This document shows, one piece after another, positions 3,520-9,647 of a stretch of DNA of 9,689 nucleotides (the first letter of the stretch is position 1; each line of letters begins with the position of its first letter). Source of the stretch: Chloroflexota bacterium. GTDB lineage: Bacteria; Chloroflexota; Dehalococcoidia; SZUA-161; SpSt-899. Under the pieces are notes generated by a model. That model was not told the DNA's origin, ran no database searches, and saw only the letters and a list, made by a program, of their open reading frames with translations. The stretch spans positions 1 to 9,689 of the forward strand of contig QLUL01000030.1 of NCBI GenBank assembly GCA_018725425.1, given 5' to 3'. Both the position numbers and the translations under genes were made by a program.

Positions 3520-4485
3520 ATGAAGACCATCCTGTGTGATCTTCTCGGCATCGAATATCCGGTCATCCAGGGAGGGATGGCTTGGCTGGGCACCTGGGAG
3601 CTTTCGTCCGCCGTTTCCAGAGCGGGCGGGCTGGGCCTCATTGGGGCAGGTAATGCCCCGCCTGAATGGGTGCGAGAGCAGATTTGTTGTATTAGAGAGC
3701 AAACCGAAAAACCCTTCGGGGTAAATATTATGCTCATGTCTCCATTTCTCGAGGAGGTCATTACCGTCATATTGGACGAGAATGTGCCCATTGTGTCCAC
3801 CGGTGGAGGCAACCCGGGGGCCTATATTCGCAGATTCAAAGAGGCTGGCATGAAGGTGATCCCCGTGGTCTCCAGCGTTGCTCTGGCCCGGCGGCTGGAG
3901 CGATCAGGGGCCGATGCTTTAGTAGCCGAGGGGTCGGAATCGGGGGGGCATATCGGCGATACCACAACGATGGCACTGGTTCCCCAGATAGTTGATTGCG
4001 TAAGTATCCCGGTGATCGCCGCTGGGGGGATTGGTGATGGGAGGGGCATGGCAGCGGCTCTGGCTCTGGGGGCGCAGGGAATTCAGATGGGCACGCGCTT
4101 CATCTGCTCTACAGAATGTATTGCCCATCCTCAATTCAAGGAGGCAATCCTAAAGGCTCAGGATAGAGCCACGGTGGTTACCGGAGAATCTACCGGGCAT
4201 CCAGTGCGGGTGATCAAGAACCGGCTGGCCCGTCAGTTCCTGGCGATGGAGAAGAATGGGGTATCCCGTGAAGACCTGGAACGTTTCGGAGAGGGTAAGC
4301 TGCAGCTAGGAGTGATCCAGGGAGATATAGACAATGGGTCTTTGATGAGCGGGCAGATTGCTGGACTGGTAGGATCAATAAAGCCAGTTCGCACTATCAT
4401 CGATGACATGGTAGCCGAGGCGGAAGCGATAGTGAAGCGCCTTGCCCGCCTGGCGAATAGCAATCCGGAGGCGACCGATGCGTAA
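3520..4485 (+). CDS. fabK: FabK-type enoyl-[ACP] reductase II
   Basis: The 321-residue FMN-binding TIM barrel of the FabK/nitronate monooxygenase family reduces the enoyl-ACP double bond in the last step of each fatty acid elongation cycle. Motifs visible in order are IQGGMAW (16-22), GGLGLIGAGN (36-45), KPFGVNIML (64-72), STGGGNP (93-99), AEGSESGGHIG (136-146), IPVIAAGGIGDG and GAQGIQMGTRF. H144 sits in GGHIG, where the catalytic histidine of Streptococcus pneumoniae FabK is found. FabK rather than nitronate monooxygenase is favoured by length, by these motifs and by the adjacent fabD and acpP. The gene overlaps fabD by 8 bases. Its start lies 7 bases beyond a repeat and has only a weak ribosome-binding site. 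Confidence 0.93.
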   Translation: MKTILCDLLGIEYPVIQGGMAWLGTWELSSAVSRAGGLGLIGAGNAPPEWVREQICCIREQTEKPFGVNIMLMSPFLEEVITVILDENVPIVSTGGGNPGAYIRRFKEAGMKVIPVVSSVALARRLERSGADALVAEGSESGGHIGDTTTMALVPQIVDCVSIPVIAAGGIGDGRGMAAALALGAQGIQMGTRFICSTECIAHPQFKEAILKAQDRATVVTGESTGHPVRVIKNRLARQFLAMEKNGVSREDLERFGEGKLQLGVIQGDIDNGSLMSGQIAGLVGSIKPVRTIIDDMVAEAEAIVKRLARLANSNPEATDA

Positions 4486-5485
4486 GGTCGCCTTTGTCTT
4501 TCCCGGTCAGGGATCTCAGATGGTGGGGATGGGGCATGATCTATTTCAGGTATCGCCCCGGGCACGACAAGTCTTCGAAGAGGCCGACGAAACGCTTGGA
4601 TTTTCACTTTCCAGACTCTGTTTTGGTGGCCCGGAGGACAAACTGCGCCAGACCGTGAACACCCAGCCCGCTGTTATGACCGCCAGCCTGGCCTGCCTGA
4701 GGGCTGCGTTCGGAGAGGGGAATGGCATTCAGCCAGCCCTGTGGAATGGGTCTTTTACGGGGCCAGCATTTGTCGCCGGGCACAGCCTGGGCGAGTACAC
4801 CGCCCTGGTGGCTGCTGGGGTGTTGAGCTTCTCTGATGGTATACGTCTGGTCCAGGAGCGCGCCTGTCTGATGCAGGAGGCTGGGGAGAAACGCCCCGGT
4901 GGTATGGCTGCCATTATCGGCCTCGATCTGATCTCCCTGGAGGAGGTTTGTCAGGAGACCGGCACTGAGATCGCAAACATCAATTCCCCCGAGCAAACTG
5001 TTATCAGCGGCACGAACAATGGCCTGGCGTGGGCTATGGACCTGGCCAAGGCCAGAGGCGCAAGGAGAGTTATCCGGCTGGACGTCAGCGGTGGGTTCCA
5101 TTCCTTCCTTATGCAGTCTGCTGTTAAAGGCCTGGCCAGAGCAGCCTCGCAATTTGATTTCTCGAATCCCCTGGTTCCGCTCGTTGCCAACACCACCGCC
5201 TATCCCGCATCCACAGCGGAAGAGGTAAGAAGTGGGATTCTGCGACAGGTGTGTGGTTGCGTCCACTGGCAATCCTCTATCGAGTACATGATCGATGTCG
5301 GAGTCTCGACCTTTATCGAGATCGGCCCCGGGCGGGTACTCACCGGGCTGATCAAGAGAATCAGCAAGGATGTCGAGGTGCTCAATATCAGCGATGTAGA
5401 CTCCCTTGTAGCGGGTTCAGGGTTCTGGGATTCACAGTTCAAAGGTTATGGCGCTGATCAGCTAACCGTGAACCGTGAGCCGTGA
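4478..5485 (+). CDS. fabD: Malonyl-CoA:ACP transacylase, with repeat-derived C-terminal tail
   Basis: 335 residues. The enzyme loads malonyl groups onto acyl carrier protein. The oxyanion-hole motif FPGQGSQ (8-14), nucleophile S103 in [10 protein letters not shown], an arginine in QERAC (128) that likely binds the malonyl carboxylate, and catalytic H208 in VSGGFHS are all present. ATG at 4478 is chosen over the upstream 4442 start because GGAGG (4467-4471) lies 6 bases before it and [14 protein letters not shown] is the normal family start. Family members end about where ...[10 protein letters not shown] stands (residue 310). The remaining 25 residues (from [10 protein letters not shown]) and the TGA stop are encoded by a heptamer repeat, so the native stop appears to have been replaced. 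The tail is unlikely to disturb the active site. Confidence 0.96.
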   Translation: MRKVAFVFPGQGSQMVGMGHDLFQVSPRARQVFEEADETLGFSLSRLCFGGPEDKLRQTVNTQPAVMTASLACLRAAFGEGNGIQPALWNGSFTGPAFVAGHSLGEYTALVAAGVLSFSDGIRLVQERACLMQEAGEKRPGGMAAIIGLDLISLEEVCQETGTEIANINSPEQTVISGTNNGLAWAMDLAKARGARRVIRLDVSGGFHSFLMQSAVKGLARAASQFDFSNPLVPLVANTTAYPASTAEEVRSGILRQVCGCVHWQSSIEYMIDVGVSTFIEIGPGRVLTGLIKRISKDVEVLNISDVDSLVAGSGFWDSQFKGYGADQLTVNREP

Positions 5486-5488
5486 ACC
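5414..5488. repeat. Composite heptamer inverted repeat (GGTTCAG / GTGAACC) forming the fabD 3' end
   Basis: GGTTCAG-GGTTCTG-GGATTCAC-AGTTCAA-AGGTTA forms the left arm and TAACC-GTGAACC-GTGAGCC-GTGAACC (5463-5488) the right. The centre TGGCGCTGATCAGC is not G-rich, unlike most of the others. The left arm is stop-free in the fabD frame. The right arm supplies the stop (5483-5485) and an alternative GTG start for nusB at 5482. Confidence 0.85.
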
Positions 5489-5496
5489 TGATTATT

Positions 5497-5910
5497 ATGA
5501 CAGGCGTTCGACGGAAAGCCCGCATAATCGCTTTGCAAGCTCTATACGAATTCGATTGTGCCGGACACGACCCGGTCTCTTCTGCAGCGCGGCTCATCGG
5601 CGAGAAACCCCTTCCCGAGGATGCTGCCTTATTTGCCCATGAACTGGTGAACGGGGTTCTGGAGAATAGAGAGGAACTTGATGCCCAAATACGGAGATTC
5701 GCCCCCAGCTTCCCTGTGGAACAGCTCTCGCTGGTGGACAGGACCGTACTGCGAATGGCTATCTACGAGATAATGATCGGTGGCAAAGTGCCGCTCAAGG
5801 TAGCTATAAATGAGGCTGTGGAGCTGGCAAAGACCTTCGGCCATGAGAGTTCTTCTAAATTCGTCAATGGAGTTTTGGGCTCGGTTAGCGCAATGGTGTT
5901 AGGGAGTTGA
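5497..5910 (+). CDS. nusB: Transcription antitermination factor NusB
   Basis: 137 residues matching the all-helical NusB fold. [17 protein letters not shown] at the start corresponds to the family's 'R-x-x-A-x-Q-x-L-Y' helix. The C-terminal half contains [15 protein letters not shown] and [31 protein letters not shown], the most conserved parts. NusB binds boxA RNA with S10 (NusE) in rRNA antitermination. ATG at 5497 gives the usual N-terminus. GTG at 5482 is an in-frame alternative but lies inside a repeat and overlaps the fabD stop. The gap to fabD is 11 bases with no clear ribosome-binding site, so translational coupling is plausible. Confidence 0.95.
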   Translation: MTGVRRKARIIALQALYEFDCAGHDPVSSAARLIGEKPLPEDAALFAHELVNGVLENREELDAQIRRFAPSFPVEQLSLVDRTVLRMAIYEIMIGGKVPLKVAINEAVELAKTFGHESSSKFVNGVLGSVSAMVLGS

Positions 5911-5916
5911 ATTTCA

Positions 5917-5925
5917 TGCTATAAT
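5917..5925 (+). promoter_or_regulatory. Extended -10 promoter (TGCTATAAT) upstream of acpP
   Basis: A perfect TATAAT (5920-5925) is preceded by TG at 5917-5918, just after the nusB stop. No good -35 hexamer lies 16-18 bases upstream, which is acceptable for an extended -10 promoter. It would start a transcript near 5932 with a leader of about 225 bases before acpP, carrying the CATTGCGAG-type repeat. Confidence 0.5.
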
Positions 5926-5970
5926 TATCTCGACAATGTTAGATTAAATCTGCGTCAACCAAATTCCTCT

Positions 5971-6101
5971 TGTCATTGCGAGCAGAGCGAAGCAATCCCT
6001 TACTTAGAGATTGCGGGACTTGTTCCGAGCGTAAGCGAGGAATCTCGCTCCGAGTTTGCTTCGGCTACGCCTCGCAATCGCTGACGCTTCTCGCAATGAT
6101 T
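5971..6101. repeat. CATTGCGAG-type dispersed repeat (MITE-like)
   Basis: The ends TCATTGCGAG (5973-5982) and CTCGCAATGA (6090-6099) are perfect inverted copies. Inside are further pairs: AGCGAAGCAATCCC near GGGACTTGTTCC, GAGCGTAAGCGAGG with AATCTCGCTC, and GCTTCGGC. The region is a patchwork of GAGCG/CGCTC and GCAAT motifs. Sequences of this type recur widely in environmental bacterial genomes. The open frame through it (MSLRAERSNP...) is an artefact of the repeat. Confidence 0.8.
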
Positions 6102-6157
6102 TTGGGAAATTTAACATTGTCAAGTTATCCTTGTAAACTTACCAGGGAGGAGAAGAT

Positions 6158-6418
6158 ATGGCCACAGTTTTCGAGCGAGTCAAGAGAATCGTCGTGGAAC
6201 AACTCGGTGTCGAAGAGAAAGAAGTAATACCTGAGGCTTCATTCACCGATGATCTGAATGCGGATTCTCTGGATCTGGTGGAGCTGGTGATGGCGTTTGA
6301 GGAGGAGCTCGGAGGTGACAGCGGTCCAGTGGAGATACCGGATGAGGACGCTGAGAAACTACTAACCGTAAGAGATGTGATTGATTACCTGAAAGGACGC
6401 GGGTTAGAGGATGATTAA
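6158..6418 (+). CDS. acpP: Acyl carrier protein
   Basis: 86 residues, acidic, with the phosphopantetheine attachment serine S37 in [10 protein letters not shown], the canonical DSL motif at the start of helix II. It carries growing acyl chains for FabD and FabK encoded just upstream. The Shine-Dalgarno GGGAGGAG (6145-6152) is the strongest in this block and lies 5 bases before the ATG, in keeping with high expression. Between helix II and helix III the chain reads [21 protein letters not shown]. Most ACPs have only one to three residues between EEEF/L and IPDEDAEK, so there is an insertion of about four residues here. A separate promoter upstream suggests expression independent of fabK-fabD. 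Confidence 0.97.
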   Translation: MATVFERVKRIVVEQLGVEEKEVIPEASFTDDLNADSLDLVELVMAFEEELGGDSGPVEIPDEDAEKLLTVRDVIDYLKGRGLEDD

Positions 6419-6436
6419 TACCTAGGGGGGCTCAAG

Positions 6437-7036
6437 TTGGCAATACTCGCTGATCTCTATCGTGAAATCTCGCTCTGTCGAGATTGTGAATTGGCAGAAT
6501 GCCGCAATATGGTAGTGCCTGGAGAGGGGGCCGCGGATGCCGAGATAATGTTCATCGGCGAAGCCCCGGGATTTCACGAGGATCAGCAAGGCCGGCCATT
6601 TGTGGGCGCTGCCGGGCAGTTCCTGGATGATCTATTGCACTCTATTGGCCTTGATCGAAGCGAGGTCTACATCTGCAATATCATCAAGTGCCGGCCTCCG
6701 GGCAATCGGGACCCACTCCCCAGGGAAGTGGATGCCTGCCGGAGGTGGCTCGAGCGCCAGATTGAGCTTATCGCCCCCCGGATGATTGTCACCCTGGGAC
6801 GGCACTCTATGGCCAGGTACTTCCCCGGTGCAAGCATAAGCAAGGTTCATGGGACGGCGCGAAACCTCGATGGCAGGATATGCTTTGCGATGCATCATCC
6901 GGCGGCTGCCCTGCATCAAGGGAGCCTGCGACCGACCATCGAGGCGGATATGCTCAAGATCCCCGGTCTTCTCGCCCAGGATGGGCACACAAAAACAGAG
7001 CCAGAGCCGGAGGCCAAGCAACTGAGCATGTTTTAG
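6437..7036 (+). CDS. Type-4 (iron-sulfur) uracil-DNA glycosylase
   Basis: 199 residues. It removes uracil from DNA to begin base-excision repair. Motif 1 is GEAPG (41-45), followed by the QGRPFVGAAGQFLD stretch. The [4Fe-4S] cysteines are C14, C17, C85 and C101, with spacing close to Thermus thermophilus UDGa. CNIIKCRPPGNRDP (80-93) and the C-terminal motif HHPAAAL (153-159) complete the family signature. The start is TTG at 6437 with AGGGGGG (6424-6430) 6 bases upstream. A later ATG would remove the first two cluster cysteines. The extreme C-terminus KQLSMF fits the beta-sliding-clamp-binding pentapeptide (QL-[SD]-L-F type), suggesting recruitment to the replication clamp. It lies 18 bases after acpP and is probably co-transcribed. 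Confidence 0.95.
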   Translation: MAILADLYREISLCRDCELAECRNMVVPGEGAADAEIMFIGEAPGFHEDQQGRPFVGAAGQFLDDLLHSIGLDRSEVYICNIIKCRPPGNRDPLPREVDACRRWLERQIELIAPRMIVTLGRHSMARYFPGASISKVHGTARNLDGRICFAMHHPAAALHQGSLRPTIEADMLKIPGLLAQDGHTKTEPEPEAKQLSMF

Positions 7037-7050
7037 GCTAAGCTATCACC

Positions 7051-7098
7051 CGTGTCCGTGATACGTGAACCGTGTCCGGACACGGACCACGGACACGA
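7051..7098. repeat. GTGTCCGGACAC-centred palindromic repeat, copy 2
   Basis: The outer arms CGTGTCCGTG (7051-7060) and CACGGACACG (7089-7098) are perfectly complementary. The inner palindrome GTGTCCGGACAC (7072-7083) is also perfect, and GATACGTGAACC lies between. It shares the order and most bases of the copy at 152-205. It sits 14 bases after the glycosylase stop and could stabilise or end that transcript, although no T-tract follows. Confidence 0.85.
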
Positions 7099-7117
7099 TT
7101 AAAGGGGAGGAGGCAAA

Positions 7118-7309
7118 ATGTTAGACACGAAGATTAAATTCACCTATGGCGATTATCTGCAACTTCCAGAGAACAAACGCTGCGAAGTAATTGAGGGGGA
7201 GTTCTTTATGGTACCTTCACCAAGCTGGTCACATCAAACAATCTCTGCTAGCCTGTTCAGAGCCATGGATAACTACGTCAGGACTCACCAACTGGGCGAA
7301 GTCCGCTAA
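7118..7309 (+). pseudogene. Uma2-family endonuclease, N-terminal remnant
   Basis: 63 residues. FTYGDYLQLPENKRCEVIEG followed by MVPSPSWSHQTISASLFRAM corresponds to the N-terminal third of the Uma2 family (restriction-endonuclease-like fold, usually near 190 residues). There the E-x-I-x-G and PS-x-x-H-Q segments open the domain. The catalytic half (PD...E-x-K region) is absent. Reading stops at a TAA inside a TAACCC-type heptamer run directly before ftsK. The ribosome-binding site is still excellent (GGGGAGGAGG, 7104-7113), so a short peptide may be made, but no nuclease activity is expected. Confidence 0.75.
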
Positions 7310-7332
7310 CCCATAACCCTTAACCTTAATTA
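7306..7332. repeat. TAACCC-type heptamer run
   Basis: CTAACCC-ATAACCC-TTAACCT-TAATTA, read on the minus strand as GGTTA/GGGTTAT/GGGTTAG units of the same general heptamer pattern as the other elements. Only one arm is visible. It supplies the stop codon of the Uma2 remnant and ends 5 bases before the ftsK ATG. Confidence 0.6.
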
Positions 7333-7337
7333 GGCAA

Positions 7338-9647
7338 ATGGCGAAGGTTAACACGAGGCGAAGGCGAACAGGATCGCGCAGGAATGGCATAGGCCGGCGT
7401 GCTTTGCGATCCATTATCTCCGGGCTATTTCTGCGAGTCGTACTGGTTGGACTTACCGTTGGTGTGCTATTCTTCCTCCACGAGACCATCGCCAGAGTAA
7501 TACTGAGGTCACTAGGGCTGGCCGTAATCCCGGTGCTGATATGGATTGTTATCGTTGCCTGGATGCTATGGCGAGGCCGCTTTGGCAGCCTGCTGCGGCA
7601 CTGGAACTCCTGGCTGGGGGCTTTGCTGCTCAGTGCTGCCATTATAGGTGTAATGGCACTCTTTCGTCCTGAGGTAATCATAGCCGGTGTTCCGCTCTCC
7701 GATGAAACTCTGGGCGGAGCTCTGGGACAGCTTATCGGGGGAACAACCTACACCTGGGCCAGACTTCTGGGCTTAGGTTTACTTGGGGTGATTTTCGTGG
7801 TCCCGAGGACGCTTCGTTATTGTCTCATCTTTGCGAGAGGGCTGGCCAGTCTCATCTGGCAGGTGGCCTTCAATCTGCTGGTCCTGGCCGCAATGGGACT
7901 GTTGCATCTTGCTCGGAAACTCCTTTCCGGGGTGTCTTCTCTAGCGCGTCTTCTGTGGATCAAGTTGGCGTCCTCAGAGAAGTCCAGAGTACAGAGTCAA
8001 AAGTCAAGAGTCGAGAAGGAAAGGGAGACTCCAGAGCGAAGCATCTCCGGACTCCAGACTCCAGAAGTCGGGGAGGGAAAGAAGACTCCAGAGCAAAACG
8101 TCTCCGAACTCCAGACTCTCGACTCTAGACCCCTGACTCGCCAGCTACCTCCCAGCGAGCTTCTGGATGAGGCCCCCAAGGCCAACTTTGCGCGAGGAAA
8201 TGATGCCGAGCGAGCTGAGTTGATTGAGGGGGCACTGGCCAGTTATGGGGTAGAGGTCAAGGTGGTGCAGGTGAATCCAGGCCCATCGGTGACTCAGTTT
8301 GGCATCGAGCCCGGTTGGATTCGCCGATACCGAAGAGTGGTGGAGAAGGATCAGAATGGCAAGCCCAGGCTGGAGAAAAATGGCAATCCCAAAGTTCATC
8401 TCGAGGAGGTATCCAAGACCAGAGTCAAAGTAGATCGCATTACCTCGCTGGCCAATGATTTAGCCCTCGCTCTGGCGGTTACCCACGTGCGCATCGAGGC
8501 CCCGGTTCCGGGGAAGCCGCTGGTGGGGATCGAGGTCCCCAACATCAGTACCGCTCTGGTCTCCCTGCGCAACGTTGTCGAAAGCCCAGCTTTTCAGAAA
8601 GCCCGCACCAAATCCAAGTTAGTGGTGGCCCTGGGGCAGGGTGCTGCTGGAGAAGCAATTGTCGCTGACATCGCCAAGATGCCCCATATCCTCATCGCCG
8701 GGGCTACCGGGAGCGGCAAAACGGTCTGTCTTAACTGCATTATCACCAGTCTCCTGATGCAGGCCACACCTGCTGAGGTGCGGCTGGTTCTGATTGACCC
8801 CAAGCGAGTGGAGATGATAACCTTCAATGGCATCCCACACCTTATAACCCCGGTGGTAGTGGAGATTGATAGGGCAATTGAAACATTGCGCCGCTTGACC
8901 CTGGAGATGGATCATCGCTATCGCAAATTCGCCTCCCTGGGAGTTCGTAATATTGATACCTACAACCGCAGTCCGAAGGTCACTGAGTCACTACCCTACA
9001 TCGTAGTGATCATCGATGAGCTTGCGGATCTAATGATGACTGCTCCAGACGTGGCTGAACCACTCATCTGCCGTCTGGCTCAACTGTCACGGGCTACCGG
9101 GATTCATCTTGTTGTAGCCACGCAGCGCCCCTCCGTTGACGTTATCACCGGGCTGATCAAGGCTAATTTCCCCACCCGGATCAGCTTCGCGGTGGTCTCA
9201 TCCGTTGATTCGCGTACCATTCTCGATACCATCGGGGCGGAGAAGCTCCTCGGTCGGGGTGATATGCTCTATGTGCCTCCTGAGGCGCATAAACCAAAGC
9301 GCTTGCGGGGGTGTTTCGTCTCCGACGAGGAAATGGATCGGGTGGTCGCTTTCTGGAGAAAATGGAGGGAGAAGAACCTTCCGGAGCCACTTGATCGTGT
9401 GGCTCAAGCATTCTCTTCTTTGGCCATTGAGCAGATGGATTTGGATCCTTTCCTGGAAAAAGCAAGACAGTTATGCCAGGAGTCTGGCCATATTTCCACC
9501 TCTCTCCTGCAGCGGAGACTTCATATCGGCTATCCGCGAGCAGCCAGGATAATGGAGCAGCTTGAGGAGGAAGGACTGGTTGAATCCAGGGAATACGCAA
9601 GCCGCGGACAGGGTTCCGGGGCAAGACCCTGGGAGGGGGAGCCATGA
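7338..9647 (+). CDS. ftsK: FtsK/SpoIIIE DNA translocase with repeat-encoded linker
   Basis: 769 residues. A basic N-terminus (RRRRTGSRRN) precedes four or five membrane segments (about 26-47, 57-78, 91-108, 141-155 and 168-190), then a linker and the motor. The alpha domain begins near ELLDEAPKANF (274). Walker A is GATGSGKT (455-462) and Walker B is IVVIIDEL (555-562). ATQRPSVDVITGLIKANFPTRISF (594-617) is typical of FtsK. A winged-helix gamma domain, LQRRLHIGYPRAARIMEQLEEEGLV (724-748), should read polar DNA sequences. Such hexamers pump chromosomal DNA through the septum toward the dif region. Residues 212-269 of the linker are a heptamer repeat with an in-frame 57-base duplication. In the alpha domain, EKDQNGKP and EKNGNPK form a minor repeat. 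The start lacks a strong ribosome-binding site. Confidence 0.96.
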   Translation: MAKVNTRRRRTGSRRNGIGRRALRSIISGLFLRVVLVGLTVGVLFFLHETIARVILRSLGLAVIPVLIWIVIVAWMLWRGRFGSLLRHWNSWLGALLLSAAIIGVMALFRPEVIIAGVPLSDETLGGALGQLIGGTTYTWARLLGLGLLGVIFVVPRTLRYCLIFARGLASLIWQVAFNLLVLAAMGLLHLARKLLSGVSSLARLLWIKLASSEKSRVQSQKSRVEKERETPERSISGLQTPEVGEGKKTPEQNVSELQTLDSRPLTRQLPPSELLDEAPKANFARGNDAERAELIEGALASYGVEVKVVQVNPGPSVTQFGIEPGWIRRYRRVVEKDQNGKPRLEKNGNPKVHLEEVSKTRVKVDRITSLANDLALALAVTHVRIEAPVPGKPLVGIEVPNISTALVSLRNVVESPAFQKARTKSKLVVALGQGAAGEAIVADIAKMPHILIAGATGSGKTVCLNCIITSLLMQATPAEVRLVLIDPKRVEMITFNGIPHLITPVVVEIDRAIETLRRLTLEMDHRYRKFASLGVRNIDTYNRSPKVTESLPYIVVIIDELADLMMTAPDVAEPLICRLAQLSRATGIHLVVATQRPSVDVITGLIKANFPTRISFAVVSSVDSRTILDTIGAEKLLGRGDMLYVPPEAHKPKRLRGCFVSDEEMDRVVAFWRKWREKNLPEPLDRVAQAFSSLAIEQMDLDPFLEKARQLCQESGHISTSLLQRRLHIGYPRAARIMEQLEEEGLVESREYASRGQGSGARPWEGEP
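7979..8140. repeat. Composite heptamer inverted repeat (GAGTCAA / ACTCCAG) inside ftsK, with internal 57-bp duplication
   Basis: The left arm is AGTCCAG-AGTACAG-AGTCAAA-AGTCAAG-AGTCGAG (7981-8015). The right arm is ACTCCAGACTCTCGACTCTAG with CCCCTGACTC (8108-8139). Between them a segment from GACTCCAGAGC (8027) recurs from GACTCCAGAGC (8084), an offset of exactly 57 bases. The copies encode TPERSISGLQTPE and TPEQNVSELQTLD. The whole 162 bases are open in the ftsK frame and fall in the low-constraint linker. Confidence 0.85.

Noticed and set aside
4604..5272. 222-residue open frame on the - strand
   Set aside because: It lies wholly antisense to fabD, whose motifs are all present, and shows no domain or ribosome-binding site of its own.
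5970..6227. 85-residue open frame beginning MSLRAERSNP on the + strand
   Set aside because: It is the translation of the CATTGCGAG dispersed repeat and runs out of frame over the true acpP start. Such frames are a well-known annotation artefact.
7306..7332. Telomere-like repeat (TAACCC) implying a linear replicon end
   Set aside because: The run is short, internal and flanked by genes; it fits the general heptamer pattern of the other elements.
7229..7681. 150-residue open frame on the - strand
   Set aside because: It is antisense to the start of ftsK and the Uma2 remnant, with a composition typical of a shadow frame.
9181..9645. 154-residue - strand frame and overlapping + strand 115-residue frame within ftsK
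   Set aside because: Both are shadows of the conserved motor and gamma domains of ftsK.
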